Source of the DNA: Promicromonospora thailandica
Lineage (GTDB): Bacteria; Actinomycetota; Actinomycetes; Actinomycetales; Cellulomonadaceae
DNA length: 64,000 nt
Assembly (NCBI RefSeq): GCF_024171955.1
Contig: NZ_JAMTCS010000001.1
Span: 62,001-126,000, forward strand
Reading direction: 5' to 3'
Part shown: positions 1-7,349 of the stretch, piece by piece
Numbering within the stretch: position 1 is the first letter of the stretch
Layout: the number at the start of each line of letters is the position of its first letter
Made by a program: the position numbers and the translations under genes
Notes under the pieces: model-generated
The model's database searches: none
What the model saw: the letters and a program-made list of their open reading frames with translations, nothing else
What the model was told of the DNA's origin: nothing

Positions 1-566
1 CATCCGGGAGGGCCCCAGAGCAGCAGGCCGCCGCGGAGCGACTTGCCGAACTCCCGGCTCAGGTCGGGGTTGCGCAGCGGCGTGAGGAACGACTGGTCCA
101 GGCGCTTCTTCACGCTCGCCAGCCCGCCGACGTCGACCAGCGTGACCCCTGCCTGCCCGAGCGTGCCGAGGGTGGGTTCGGCGACGGGCTCGCTGTCGGA
201 CCACTGCTCGAGGATCTCGTCGGCGGTGTCGGGGATGGCGGCCGCGGCAGCCTGCGGAGCGTCCGCGACCGGAACCGGGGCAGCCGCGGCGGGGGTGGCC
301 GTCGGGGCCGCCGGTGCGAGCGCGTCGGCAAGGCGGCCGTAGGACGCCGCCTTCGTCTCGTCACCGAGGGCCCGTGCGGCACCGGCTGCGACGCGCAGCG
401 CCTCGACGTGGTCGGGCACGGCCGCGAGCACGGTGGTGGCGTGGGTGAGCGCCTCGTCCGGGCGGTCGGCCTCCGCGAGCAGTCTGGCGACGTGGGCGCG
501 CACCTCGTGATTGGCGGGGTCTGCGGTCAGCGCGACGAGCAGTGCGTCGATCACCGGATGCGTCAT
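1..566 (-). CDS. TPR-containing AAA+ ATPase (5' part, cut by window edge)
   Basis: The reading frame is open from an ATG at 566 to the left edge, so only the first 188 residues are visible. Residues about 10-70 look like TPR helices (ALLVALTADPANHEVRAHVA and similar). Then comes an Ala/Pro-rich linker. From about residue 140 there is an AAA+ entry motif (VGGLASVKKRLDQSF) and the start of a Walker A loop (LLWGPPG) at the very edge. Such proteins use ATP to remodel protein substrates; the target here is unknown. A -10-like TACCGT lies 7 nt before the ATG, so it is probably leaderless. It is divergent from another TPR protein at 682, which may be a partner. The fold call is firm; the function is not. 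Confidence 0.85.
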   Translation of the reverse strand, partial: MTHPVIDALLVALTADPANHEVRAHVARLLAEADRPDEALTHATTVLAAVPDHVEALRVAAGAARALGDETKAASYGRLADALAPAAPTATPAAAAPVPVADAPQAAAAAIPDTADEILEQWSDSEPVAEPTLGTLGQAGVTLVDVGGLASVKKRLDQSFLTPLRNPDLSREFGKSLRGGLLLWGPPG

Positions 567-573
567 TCGCCGA

Positions 574-579
574 ACGGTA
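574..579 (-). promoter_or_regulatory. -10 hexamer of leaderless promoter
   Basis: TACCGT on the minus strand ends 7 nt before the ATG at 566. The same spacing recurs at many genes in the window, which supports reading it as a leaderless promoter. Confidence 0.5.
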
Positions 580-681
580 CCGGATTGCTTTGGTCCGCTT
601 TGACCGGTCCTGTCTGGACCTCTACGGTGTGCCTCACTCGTGCTCGATCCCGAGCCACGACCAGTGCGCCCGGGGTGGACG

Positions 682-1908
682 ATGAACGAGACTGCAGCTG
701 CCGCTGAACAGCGTGGCCGTGCCCTGCTGGAGCTCGGCCGGGGGCGGGAGGCGGAGCAGCAGTTCCGCACCGCGCTGGCCGTGACCCCTGACGATCCGGA
801 CCTCCAGGCCCAGCTCGCTCAGGCGTTCCTGCTGCAGGACCGCTACCAGGAGGCGCACGACGCCAGTCGCGACGCCGTCGGCGCGGCGCCGGAGCACGCG
901 TTCGCGTACTCGATCCTCTCGGCGTCGCTCGCCGGCCTCGAGCGCCTGCCCGAGGCGCACGCCGCCGTCCGGCAAGCTCTGGCGCTCGCGCCGCACGTCG
1001 CGGGACTGCACGTGCAGGAGGCCCGGGTGCTGCTGGCGCAGAAGAAGCCCACCGAGGCGCTGGCGAGCGTCGCGCAGGCACGCGCGCTCGACCCGGAGGA
1101 CGCCGACGCCACGGCGGTGCAGGCCGCCGTCCTGTTCGAGCTGCAGCGGTTCGGTGAGGCCGACGCGGCGGTGCACGAGGCGCTGAGCCTGGAGCCGGAG
1201 AACGTGGCGGCGCACCGCGTCAAGGGTCTCCTGGCGCTCCGGCGCGGTGGCGGCGCCTCCGCGGTGCAGGCGCACCGGACGGCGCTGCGCCTGGAGCCCA
1301 CGGACTCCGGTGCGCGCCAGGGCCTCTCGTTGTCGCTCAAGTCGCGCAACCCGCTCTACGGGCTCCTGCTGCGCTACAGCATGTGGCTGCAGGCGCAGCC
1401 GAAGGGCCTGCGGATCGGCATGGCCTTCGCGCCGATGATCCTGATCCGGGTGCTGCGCCCGTTCGAGGGTCAGCTGTGGGCGGGCGTGCTGCTCGGCCTC
1501 GTGATCGCGTCCGTCGTGCTCAGCTGGAGCCTCGAGCCGCTGATGAACACGGTGCTGCTGCTCAGCCGCGACCGGCACGTGCTCGGCCGTCCGGAGCGGC
1601 TGGCGACCTATTCTTACCTCGGTTTCGCAGGGGCCGGCATCGCCGTGCTCGTCGTGGGCCTGACGGCGAGCATCCCGTTCTTCTCGACGCTGGCGATCGG
1701 GCTCGGCCTGTGGGCGATGGCCACCGGCTCCGCCCATCTGGTCCGGCCGGGCCTCGTCCGGGTGCTGATCATCGGGGCCGGGGTCGCCGCCGTCCTCGCC
1801 GCGGTGGCGTTCGGCGGCACGCTGGCCGGTGTCGCCGGCCTGGCGGTCGCGGCGCTGGTGGTGCTGCTCGGCGGCGTCGCGGCGCTCTGGTTCACCGCCT
1901 TCGCCTGA
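682..1908 (+). CDS. TPR-repeat integral membrane protein
   Basis: 408 residues. The first ~215 residues are tandem tetratricopeptide repeats (for example ALAVTPDDPDLQAQLAQAFL and ALSLEPENVAAHRVKGLLAL), expected to lie in the cytoplasm and bind partner proteins. The rest is hydrophobic, with about five or six membrane segments between residue ~235 and the C-terminus. I chose the ATG at 682 because the TPR pattern starts there; an ATG at 640 would add a charged tail without family support. It is divergent from the TPR/AAA+ gene at 566, so the two may work together at the membrane. No enzymatic motif is seen. Confidence 0.8.
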   Translation: MNETAAAAEQRGRALLELGRGREAEQQFRTALAVTPDDPDLQAQLAQAFLLQDRYQEAHDASRDAVGAAPEHAFAYSILSASLAGLERLPEAHAAVRQALALAPHVAGLHVQEARVLLAQKKPTEALASVAQARALDPEDADATAVQAAVLFELQRFGEADAAVHEALSLEPENVAAHRVKGLLALRRGGGASAVQAHRTALRLEPTDSGARQGLSLSLKSRNPLYGLLLRYSMWLQAQPKGLRIGMAFAPMILIRVLRPFEGQLWAGVLLGLVIASVVLSWSLEPLMNTVLLLSRDRHVLGRPERLATYSYLGFAGAGIAVLVVGLTASIPFFSTLAIGLGLWAMATGSAHLVRPGLVRVLIIGAGVAAVLAAVAFGGTLAGVAGLAVAALVVLLGGVAALWFTAFA

Positions 1909-1966
1909 CCGTTCACGGTGGACGACGGCGCAGTTCGCACGCAGTACCGCCTGCTGGACGCGGTCA

Positions 1967-2003
1967 CGCCCCCTCCGCGCCGGTGACGGCCGCGGAGGGG
2001 GCG
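1967..2003. terminator. GC-rich hairpin between convergent genes
   Basis: A perfect 13-bp inverted repeat, CGCCCCCTCCGCG (1967-1979) and CGCGGAGGGGGCG (1991-2003), has an 11-nt loop. It lies between the ends of the TPR protein (+) and the GH6 gene (-). There is no T-run, as is usual in high-GC actinomycetes. It could stop transcription from both sides. Confidence 0.6.
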
Positions 2004-2010
2004 CCGTCGG

Positions 2011-2955
2011 TCAGGAACCGTCGATCAGCCTGACGGCCAGGTTCGGGTCGAACGTGCCGGCCGGTACGGACGGCGCCGTGCCGCACGGGCCGTCGGAGAC
2101 GCCGGGCGTCTTGACCCACAGGAGCATCTCGGCCCCGCCGCCGACCTGCGCCGTGACGCCGAGCCGCCGCCCGGCCGGGTTGCACCAGGAGCCGCCGTGA
2201 CCGTTCCCGTTGCGGCTGGTGTCGACCACGAATGGCTTCGTCGTCCCGAGATATTCGTTCACGGAGTTCGCGTAGCTGATGGACTGGCTCGTCGTGTAGA
2301 AGTTCGAGACGTTCACCGAGAACCCGCGGATGTTGCCGATCCCTGCCTGATCGAGCCGGTAGGCGATCGTGGACGCGTTGGTCCAGCCGGGGTTGCCGGC
2401 GTCGAGGTACGCGTACGTGTTCGGCGCCTTCTGCTGAAACATCTGGGTGGCGTACAGCAGCATGCCGAGCCGCTCGTCCTTCTGCGCCTGGGTCATGCAG
2501 TCCATGCCGTTCAGCGCGTCCGGCTCGATGATCACGACGGCGGGCTTGCTGCCGATCCCCGCCGCGAAGCTGGAGATCCACGTGCGGTACGCGCTCACGC
2601 TGCCCGCGCCGCCACCCGAGTGGCCCGCGCAGATGTCCCGGTCCGGGATGTTGTAGGCGACCAGGACCGGCAGCTTGTCCTGCCCGTCCGCCGCCCCGGT
2701 GTAGCTGGCCACCGTGGCGCCGATCGAGGAGTCGTTGCCGAACCAGCGGGCGATCGGCTTGGACCCGATCGACGCCTGGATCCGGGACGCGCGGGAGTCA
2801 CCCGAGTTGTTCCGCGCCCAGACCGCCGGGAGCGAGTCGGGATTGACGTAGAACCCGTTGGTCATGCCGATCGGGTCAGCTGCTGATGCGGGCGCCGCCG
2901 GCAGAAGGAACGCGGCCGCGGCCAGCATCCCGGCGAGGGTCTTCAGGATCTTCAT
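2011..2955 (-). CDS. Secreted GH6 cellulase (endoglucanase or cellobiohydrolase)
   Basis: 314 residues, hydrolysing beta-1,4-glucan outside the cell with inversion. Residues 1-25 form a Sec signal peptide ending APASA. GH6 signature 1 is VAYNIPDRDICAGHSGGG with Asp107. Signature 2 is VIIEPDAL with Asp146, the expected proton donor. The family block NGNGHGGSWCNPAGRRLG is at 249-266. Four cysteines (109, 153, 258, 291) fit the two GH6 disulfides. The product is a bare catalytic domain without carbohydrate-binding module or linker. Signature 1 has an extra Ile between RD and C. The ATG at 2955 follows GAGAGGAAC, a good ribosome site. No other cellulase gene is adjacent. Confidence 0.93.
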   Translation of the reverse strand: MKILKTLAGMLAAAAFLLPAAPASAADPIGMTNGFYVNPDSLPAVWARNNSGDSRASRIQASIGSKPIARWFGNDSSIGATVASYTGAADGQDKLPVLVAYNIPDRDICAGHSGGGAGSVSAYRTWISSFAAGIGSKPAVVIIEPDALNGMDCMTQAQKDERLGMLLYATQMFQQKAPNTYAYLDAGNPGWTNASTIAYRLDQAGIGNIRGFSVNVSNFYTTSQSISYANSVNEYLGTTKPFVVDTSRNGNGHGGSWCNPAGRRLGVTAQVGGGAEMLLWVKTPGVSDGPCGTAPSVPAGTFDPNLAVRLIDGS

Positions 2956-3090
2956 TCCGGAGTTCCTCTCTGAGCCCCGGAGCCCTTCCTCGTTGAAGGA
3001 CTTCCGTGGGCGGCACGCTGGTCCTGTCACCGCCGGCGCGTCAATCGAGCAGGGGGTTTGCGAGCGAAAGCGATCGTGACGGCGACCCTG

Positions 3091-3873
3091 CTACTTCAGG
3101 TGCCGGGCGAAGAACCTCGCCGCGTCGTCCCCGGCGAATGGAGGGACACCCGTGTGACCGCCGAGGTTGGCCTGCAGGGTCTTCTCCCGCGAGCCGAAGG
3201 CGTCGAAAAGGTCCAGGGCCGCCTGGCGGTCGTTCCCCTCGTCATCCCACTGCAGCAGGACATGCAGCGGAATGGTGACCTGGCGTGCCTCCTCGAGCGT
3301 GGCCCGAGGCACATAGCTGCCCGCGAACAGCCCTGCGGCCACGATTCGTGGCTCGACCACGGCAAGCCGGACACCGACGGCGATTACCCCGCCTGCGTAC
3401 CCGACCGGCTCGTCGACCTCGGGCAACCGGAGGAGCGCGTCCAGGGCCGAACGCCACTCGGGGACCGACTGCTCGACCACCGGGAGGATCAGCCGGTCGA
3501 TGATGTCGTCGCTGACCGGCTCGCCGGCGGCCAGTGCGCGGCGCAGGTCCGCGCGGGCCTGGTCGGCTCCGGGCAGCGGTGGCCGTGTGCCACTGCCCGG
3601 ACCTTCGAGGGCGACGGTCGCGATGCCGTCGGACGCGGCAGACAGGGCCCGCCCCACCAGCCGGGGGTACATCCGATCCAGGCCGAAGCCGCCGGGCTGG
3701 CCGAGCAGGATCAGTGGACGAGGGTCGGACGGGGTGGCGGTCTCGGGCGTCCAGAGGATGCCGGGGACCTCGCCGAGAGTGAAGCGGCGCTCCACGACGC
3801 CGTCGTCGAGTCGCTGAGCCGAGGTGAAGACCACAGCGGAAGTGCGCGGGATCGAACTCGGAGTGGTGTTCAT
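3091..3873 (-). CDS. Alpha/beta-hydrolase-fold protein without a nucleophile serine
   Basis: 260 residues resembling the dienelactone-hydrolase/peptidase S9-like group. The expected nucleophile elbow, usually G-Y-x-G-x-S-x-G, reads GYAGGVIA at residues 158-165, with Val163 where Ser should be and Ala165 for the last Gly. The other triad candidates remain: an Asp in LLQWDDE (210-211) and His240 in LGGHTG. It may be an inactive pseudo-enzyme, or the true nucleophile may lie elsewhere. The ATG at 3873 follows GAAAGG; seven further codons upstream are possible but lack a site. There is no signal peptide. A hairpin (3886-3913) and a possible small ORF (3920-3970) lie in its leader. Confidence 0.7.
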   Translation of the reverse strand: MNTTPSSIPRTSAVVFTSAQRLDDGVVERRFTLGEVPGILWTPETATPSDPRPLILLGQPGGFGLDRMYPRLVGRALSAASDGIATVALEGPGSGTRPPLPGADQARADLRRALAAGEPVSDDIIDRLILPVVEQSVPEWRSALDALLRLPEVDEPVGYAGGVIAVGVRLAVVEPRIVAAGLFAGSYVPRATLEEARQVTIPLHVLLQWDDEGNDRQAALDLFDAFGSREKTLQANLGGHTGVPPFAGDDAARFFARHLK

Positions 3874-3885
3874 GGTCGTGCCTTT

Positions 3886-3913
3886 CGGGAGCACTGAGTG
3901 AGTGGCGCTCCCG
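3886..3913. promoter_or_regulatory. Hairpin in leader of the 3873 gene
   Basis: CGGGAGC (3886-3892) and GCTCCCG (3907-3913) are perfect arms with a 14-nt loop. The hairpin sits 13 nt before the ATG at 3873 and directly after the stop of a possible 16-codon ORF, so it could be an operator, an attenuator or a ribosome-site modulator. Confidence 0.35.
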
Positions 3914-3919
3914 GACGAC

Positions 3920-3970
3920 CTATCGCCCGACCATGACTCCGCGGAGGAGCACCCATGCCGATACGTTCAC
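3920..3970 (-). CDS. Possible 16-residue leader peptide
   Basis: GTG at 3970 is preceded by AAGGAGGT with 8-nt spacing, one of the best ribosome sites in the window. It opens a 16-codon frame (MNVSAWVLLRGVMVGR) ending just before the hairpin that precedes the hydrolase at 3873. No codon bias suggests a particular amino-acid attenuator. The support is the ribosome site and position only. Confidence 0.25.
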   Translation of the reverse strand: MNVSAWVLLRGVMVGR

Positions 3971-4193
3971 GGGTACCACCTCCTTGATCTGTCGTGCACG
4001 GCCTCCGCGAGGCTAGCAGCACCGATCCGCGCCCCTCAACGGAAATTCTGGTCACAAGCCGGGGGGCGTCAGCAGCGCGTGCACAGGGACGCTTTCGTCG
4101 GACTCGATGGGTCCGCTGAGGTCGGAGAACACTCGACCGCGGCACATGCCACGGTGCCTCCGCAGCGGCAGACGGTACGCAAAGATGGGCACC

Positions 4194-5177
4194 GTGAGCA
4201 GAGCGGCCAAGAGGGACAACGGGGCCAGCTGGTTCGTCGTGGACGACGATGCGGCGCGCGCCACGGTCGATGCTGCGATCCGTGGAGCCCTGCACGCCCA
4301 GCGCGACCGCCTGCACACGCTCCACATCGATCTCGTCTCCGACCGCGACTGGCCGGCGGAGGCGCTCGACGCCGTGCGCAGGGCGGAGCGTCGCCTTCCG
4401 GCGAGCCGCCGCGGCGGCATCTCTCTGACGCTCGATCCTCGCCTCGGCGAGGATTTTCGGATCGCATTGGACCTGGCGCCGGTCAGCATCGGCGGTACCG
4501 GCACAAGTCATGACGGCGCACCGATCTGGGACGCGAACGACACCGGCACCAGCGCCGCCTTCGCTCTCTACCCGGCCGAGGAGCTCGCGGTGCGTCGCTC
4601 CATCACCGATGCCGGCGGCGATCCTGCTCACCTCGTCAGGCTGGAGTCGCACCGACTCGCCGGCCGCGCCCTCACCTGCGACGTCGTAGGCGCCACCGCC
4701 CCGGACGCGGCACACTGGCAGCCGCCCGCCGGCTGGCGCGCCTACGAGCGCACCGTCTACCTGGGCTCCGGCGCCGACCTCTGGGACGCGGCCTCGGCGG
4801 CAGTCCTCTCGTGGGGCGTCAAGACGCGCAGCGGTTTCGCCGTCGACCCCCGGGTCGGAACCGGACGGACGGCCCGGCAGGGCGACCGCTTCTGGCTCGT
4901 TGCCCGGATCGGACCTCTGCGGGTGCGTGAACCCGTCGAGGTCGTGGCGACGGTCTCGACCGAGACCCGAGCCGCACTCGCCTACGGCACCCTGGACGGC
5001 CACCCGGTCTCCGGGGAGGAGGCGTTCATCGTCCACCGGGACGACTACGGAGTGCGCCTCACGCTGCGCTCTCTCACGCGCACCGGCCGGGGCCCGTGGC
5101 GGGTCGTGTTCCCGCTGATCCTGATCGCCCAGCGTGTGTATCGACGCCGCTACCTTCGGGCGCTGCGCCCCGGCTGA
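4194..5177 (+). CDS. DUF1990 protein with an extra N-terminal domain
   Basis: About 327 residues. The last ~165 match the DUF1990 pattern: LSWGVKTRSGF, GDRFWLVARIGPLRVREPVEVV, AYGTLDGHPVSGEEAF and the C-terminal QRVYRRRYLRALRPG. DUF1990 has no known reaction. The first ~160 residues (from WFVVDDDAARATVDAAI) form a separate alpha/beta-like region that I do not recognise, so the protein is about twice the usual DUF1990 length. Start: GTG 4194 follows AAAGAT by 7 nt, as in other leaderless genes here; ATG 4185 would add three residues. No membrane segment. It lies upstream of the 5275 and 5775 membrane genes with its own transcription start likely. Confidence 0.7.
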   Translation: MSRAAKRDNGASWFVVDDDAARATVDAAIRGALHAQRDRLHTLHIDLVSDRDWPAEALDAVRRAERRLPASRRGGISLTLDPRLGEDFRIALDLAPVSIGGTGTSHDGAPIWDANDTGTSAAFALYPAEELAVRRSITDAGGDPAHLVRLESHRLAGRALTCDVVGATAPDAAHWQPPAGWRAYERTVYLGSGADLWDAASAAVLSWGVKTRSGFAVDPRVGTGRTARQGDRFWLVARIGPLRVREPVEVVATVSTETRAALAYGTLDGHPVSGEEAFIVHRDDYGVRLTLRSLTRTGRGPWRVVFPLILIAQRVYRRRYLRALRPG

Positions 5178-5230
5178 CGTCAGCCCCATCCCCGCATCAC
5201 ACCCATTCCACGTGCTCAGCGCGCCGATCC

Positions 5231-5250
5231 TGATAGACATGCCACCGGTC
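5231..5250 (+). promoter_or_regulatory. Promoter-like block, first copy of a duplicated pair
   Basis: TGATAGACATGCCACCGGTC recurs almost unchanged (TGGTAGACATGCCACCCGTC) at 5731-5750, exactly 500 bp downstream. Each copy is the same distance before its paralogous gene. TG-N-TAGACAT looks like an extended -10 element. Conservation of a non-coding block with the genes argues that it is functional. Confidence 0.5.
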
Positions 5251-5274
5251 GCCACAGCGAAAGGGGTAGCACGG

Positions 5275-5691
5275 ATGCAGGACGTCAGGTCCCTGCGGGC
5301 ATGGGTGTGGGTCATCGCCGTCCTCGGCTATCTGATCCTGCCCGTCGTCGCGTTCTTCTCGCTCCTGGGCCTCGGCCCGGGCGAGGTCTTCGGCCGGTCC
5401 GGCGGCCTCGAGGGCCTGGGCGGCGTCGCGGGGATCGGGATGTTCGTGATCCCGGTGCTGACGTGGGTCATCACGGTGGCCCTGCACCGCGAGCGCCGTG
5501 CGCACGGTGAGCGGGCGGTGGACGGCGTCGTCCTCAACTGGGTCGGCGGCATGCTGATCGTGGTACTGGTGCTGACCACCGCCGGCGCGTCCCTGGTGCC
5601 CAGGATCACGGACTACCTCGAGCGTCACGAGCCGGGTCTTGCGGGCGCGGCGAGCTCGTCCGAGCAGGCCTCCGTCACACGCCTGCGGTAG
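5275..5691 (+). CDS. Small membrane protein, paralogue 1 of a tandem pair
   Basis: 138 residues starting MQDVRSLRAWVWVIAVLGYL. There are three hydrophobic segments, near residues 10-35, 55-75 and 90-110. Between them is RERRAHGERAVDGVVLNWVGG, and the end is hydrophilic (ITDYLERHEPGL). The layout suggests a small inner-membrane protein with a short C-terminal tail. The next gene (5775) shares the same N-terminal ~110 residues. ATG 5275 follows AAAGGGG. I do not recognise the family and see no catalytic motif. Confidence 0.7.
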   Translation: MQDVRSLRAWVWVIAVLGYLILPVVAFFSLLGLGPGEVFGRSGGLEGLGGVAGIGMFVIPVLTWVITVALHRERRAHGERAVDGVVLNWVGGMLIVVLVLTTAGASLVPRITDYLERHEPGLAGAASSSEQASVTRLR

Positions 5692-5730
5692 GGCACCGTC
5701 GGCATTTTCGTGTACCCGCGGGCCCCGCTC

Positions 5731-5750
5731 TGGTAGACATGCCACCCGTC
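5731..5750 (+). promoter_or_regulatory. Promoter-like block, second copy
   Basis: TGGTAGACATGCCACCCGTC, paired with 5231-5250. It lies 25 nt before the ATG at 5775, the same spacing as copy 1 to 5275. Confidence 0.5.
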
Positions 5751-5774
5751 ACTCACCGCGAGAGGGGCACGTCG

Positions 5775-6929
5775 ATGCAGGACGGCAGGTCGCTCCAGGC
5801 ATGGGTGTGGGTGGTCGCGGTGGTCGGCTACCTGATCGTCCCGTATAGCGCCGGTGTCCTCGGCGTGGGTCTCAGCCTGGGCAGCGCGCTGGGCGGCATG
5901 GCCGACGAGGCCGAACGGACCGCGGGCGCGGCTGCTGGGTTCGGGGTGTTCGTCGTTCCTGTGCTGGCCTGGGTCATCTCCCTCGCGCTCCACCACGAGC
6001 GCCGGGCACACGGTCAGCGCGCCCTTGACGGCGTCGTCCTCAACTGGATCGGTGGCCTCCTCGTGGCCTGCCTCGCGGTCACTGTCTTCGGCGCGTACGG
6101 CATGCCACGGGTGAACGAGTACCTCGAGCGGCACGAGCAGGCGAGCATCGAGGACGGAGCCGGCTTGTCCGAGGGTGATCCGCAGCCGAGTGCCCGGCCG
6201 ACGGAGTACACCAGTGCTCAGGTTGCCGCCGAAGCCGCCGACAAGGCGATGGGGCTGCTTCGGAACGACTCCTGGGAGAACCTCGACCTCACTGACGCCA
6301 CCAGCTCGGAGGCGATGGCTGAGGCGATCGGCGGAAGTCTGCCGGATCCGACGACCGTGCACCCGCTGCCCCTCACCTACGACGCCGACGTCGCCGCCCA
6401 CGAGGGGACTCCGTCCCATCCGCACGGCGGGCGCGTGAACTTGCGGGTGACCGTGCATCTCACCATGGACCGGGGTGAGGTCAGGGGTGGTGTCACGGAC
6501 TCGTCGACCACGACGGACCATGAGTCGTGCTGGGGCATGCGCGTCCACACGAGTGTCGGGATCACCGACGTGCAGCAGATCGACTGCACGTCGGCCGACT
6601 CCATCGGCGAGCTACCGGTCCTGAAGGTGCCGTCGCCGGACATGGTGCGGGCTCTCCGGTCGACGGCCGCCCTCGACGAGGGCATCGCCGCCAAGGACGC
6701 TCAACACGCCCTCCGGGATGCTCTCCAGGACGACGACCTCGTGGTCGCCCGGGCGGGTGTGGCGCTGGTGATCGCGCTCGAGGTGCACGGCAGCTGCGCC
6801 GTCGTCGTGCGGGAGCCGGGGCAGGAACCCTTCGAGTTCCTGGGGTACCGGCACCCGGCACAGCGTGCGTGCACCCCGGAGCTGTACACGGACGCGCCAG
6901 GTGTCCGCGCGGCCGGTCGCGTTCCCTGA
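5775..6929 (+). CDS. Membrane-anchored protein, paralogue 2 with large extra C-terminal domain
   Basis: 384 residues. Residues 1-115 repeat the 5275 protein (MQDGRSLQAWVWVVAVVGYL, HERRAHGQRALDGVVLNWIGG). A ~260-residue hydrophilic region follows that the shorter paralogue lacks, beginning near SARPTEYTSAQVAAEAADKA. Three Cys (CWGM, IDCTSAD, HGSCAVV) and one later (RACTPEL) could form disulfides if the domain is outside the cell. This looks like a membrane anchor duplicated and joined to a new sensor or binding domain. ATG 5775 follows GAGAGGGG. Function unknown. Confidence 0.7.
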   Translation: MQDGRSLQAWVWVVAVVGYLIVPYSAGVLGVGLSLGSALGGMADEAERTAGAAAGFGVFVVPVLAWVISLALHHERRAHGQRALDGVVLNWIGGLLVACLAVTVFGAYGMPRVNEYLERHEQASIEDGAGLSEGDPQPSARPTEYTSAQVAAEAADKAMGLLRNDSWENLDLTDATSSEAMAEAIGGSLPDPTTVHPLPLTYDADVAAHEGTPSHPHGGRVNLRVTVHLTMDRGEVRGGVTDSSTTTDHESCWGMRVHTSVGITDVQQIDCTSADSIGELPVLKVPSPDMVRALRSTAALDEGIAAKDAQHALRDALQDDDLVVARAGVALVIALEVHGSCAVVVREPGQEPFEFLGYRHPAQRACTPELYTDAPGVRAAGRVP

Positions 6930-6954
6930 GCCGACGCCAGGTGCAGAGCGGCGT

Positions 6955-7293
6955 TCACCGCCCCAGGAACTCCGTCAGCACCTCCCGCGTCCGGGCGAGC
7001 TCCGTCATCTGCCGGTCGACGTCGTCCCGCATCTCCGCCACCCGTGCCCGCGCCGCCTCGTGGTCCGCCGCGGACGCGGACGGCGACGCGCACGCTAGCA
7101 GCGACCGCACCTTCTCCTGCGGGAAGCCCATCTGGAACATCATGCGTACGGTGCGGGCGATCTCGACCGCGCTCTCGTCGTACTGCCGGTACCCGTTCGG
7201 GGCCCGGGTCGCGGTGAGCAGCCCCTGCTCCTCGTAGTACCGCAGCAGCCGCGGGCTCACGCCGCTGCGCGCGGCCAGCTCGCCGATGATCAC
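6955..7293 (-). CDS. MerR-family transcriptional regulator
   Basis: About 112 residues. The N-terminus IIGELAARSGVSPRLLRYYEEQGLL is the MerR winged-helix DNA-binding motif. The following NGYRQYDESAVEIARTVRMMFQMGFP and a C-terminal coiled-coil helix give the usual dimer arrangement. There are no conserved metal-binding cysteines: the single Cys is in LLACAS. GTG 7293 is chosen because GGGAGGTG lies 7 nt upstream; GTG 7323 would lie inside the operator. It is divergent from the esterase at 7350 and should control the shared promoter. Confidence 0.88.
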   Translation of the reverse strand: MIIGELAARSGVSPRLLRYYEEQGLLTATRAPNGYRQYDESAVEIARTVRMMFQMGFPQEKVRSLLACASPSASAADHEAARARVAEMRDDVDRQMTELARTREVLTEFLGR

Positions 7294-7312
7294 CAGCACA
7301 CCTCCCGGCCCC

Positions 7313-7342
7313 TTGACCTTCACATCATGTGAAACCTTAGCC
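7313..7342 (+). promoter_or_regulatory. MerR-type promoter and operator
   Basis: TTGACC (7313-7318) and TTAGCC (7337-7342) make a -35/-10 pair with an 18-nt spacer, a little long as MerR activators need. The spacer contains a perfect dyad TTCACATCATGTGAA (7319-7333). The esterase ATG at 7350 is 7 nt after the -10, so that mRNA is probably leaderless. Confidence 0.7.
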
Positions 7343-7349
7343 TCGCCGC

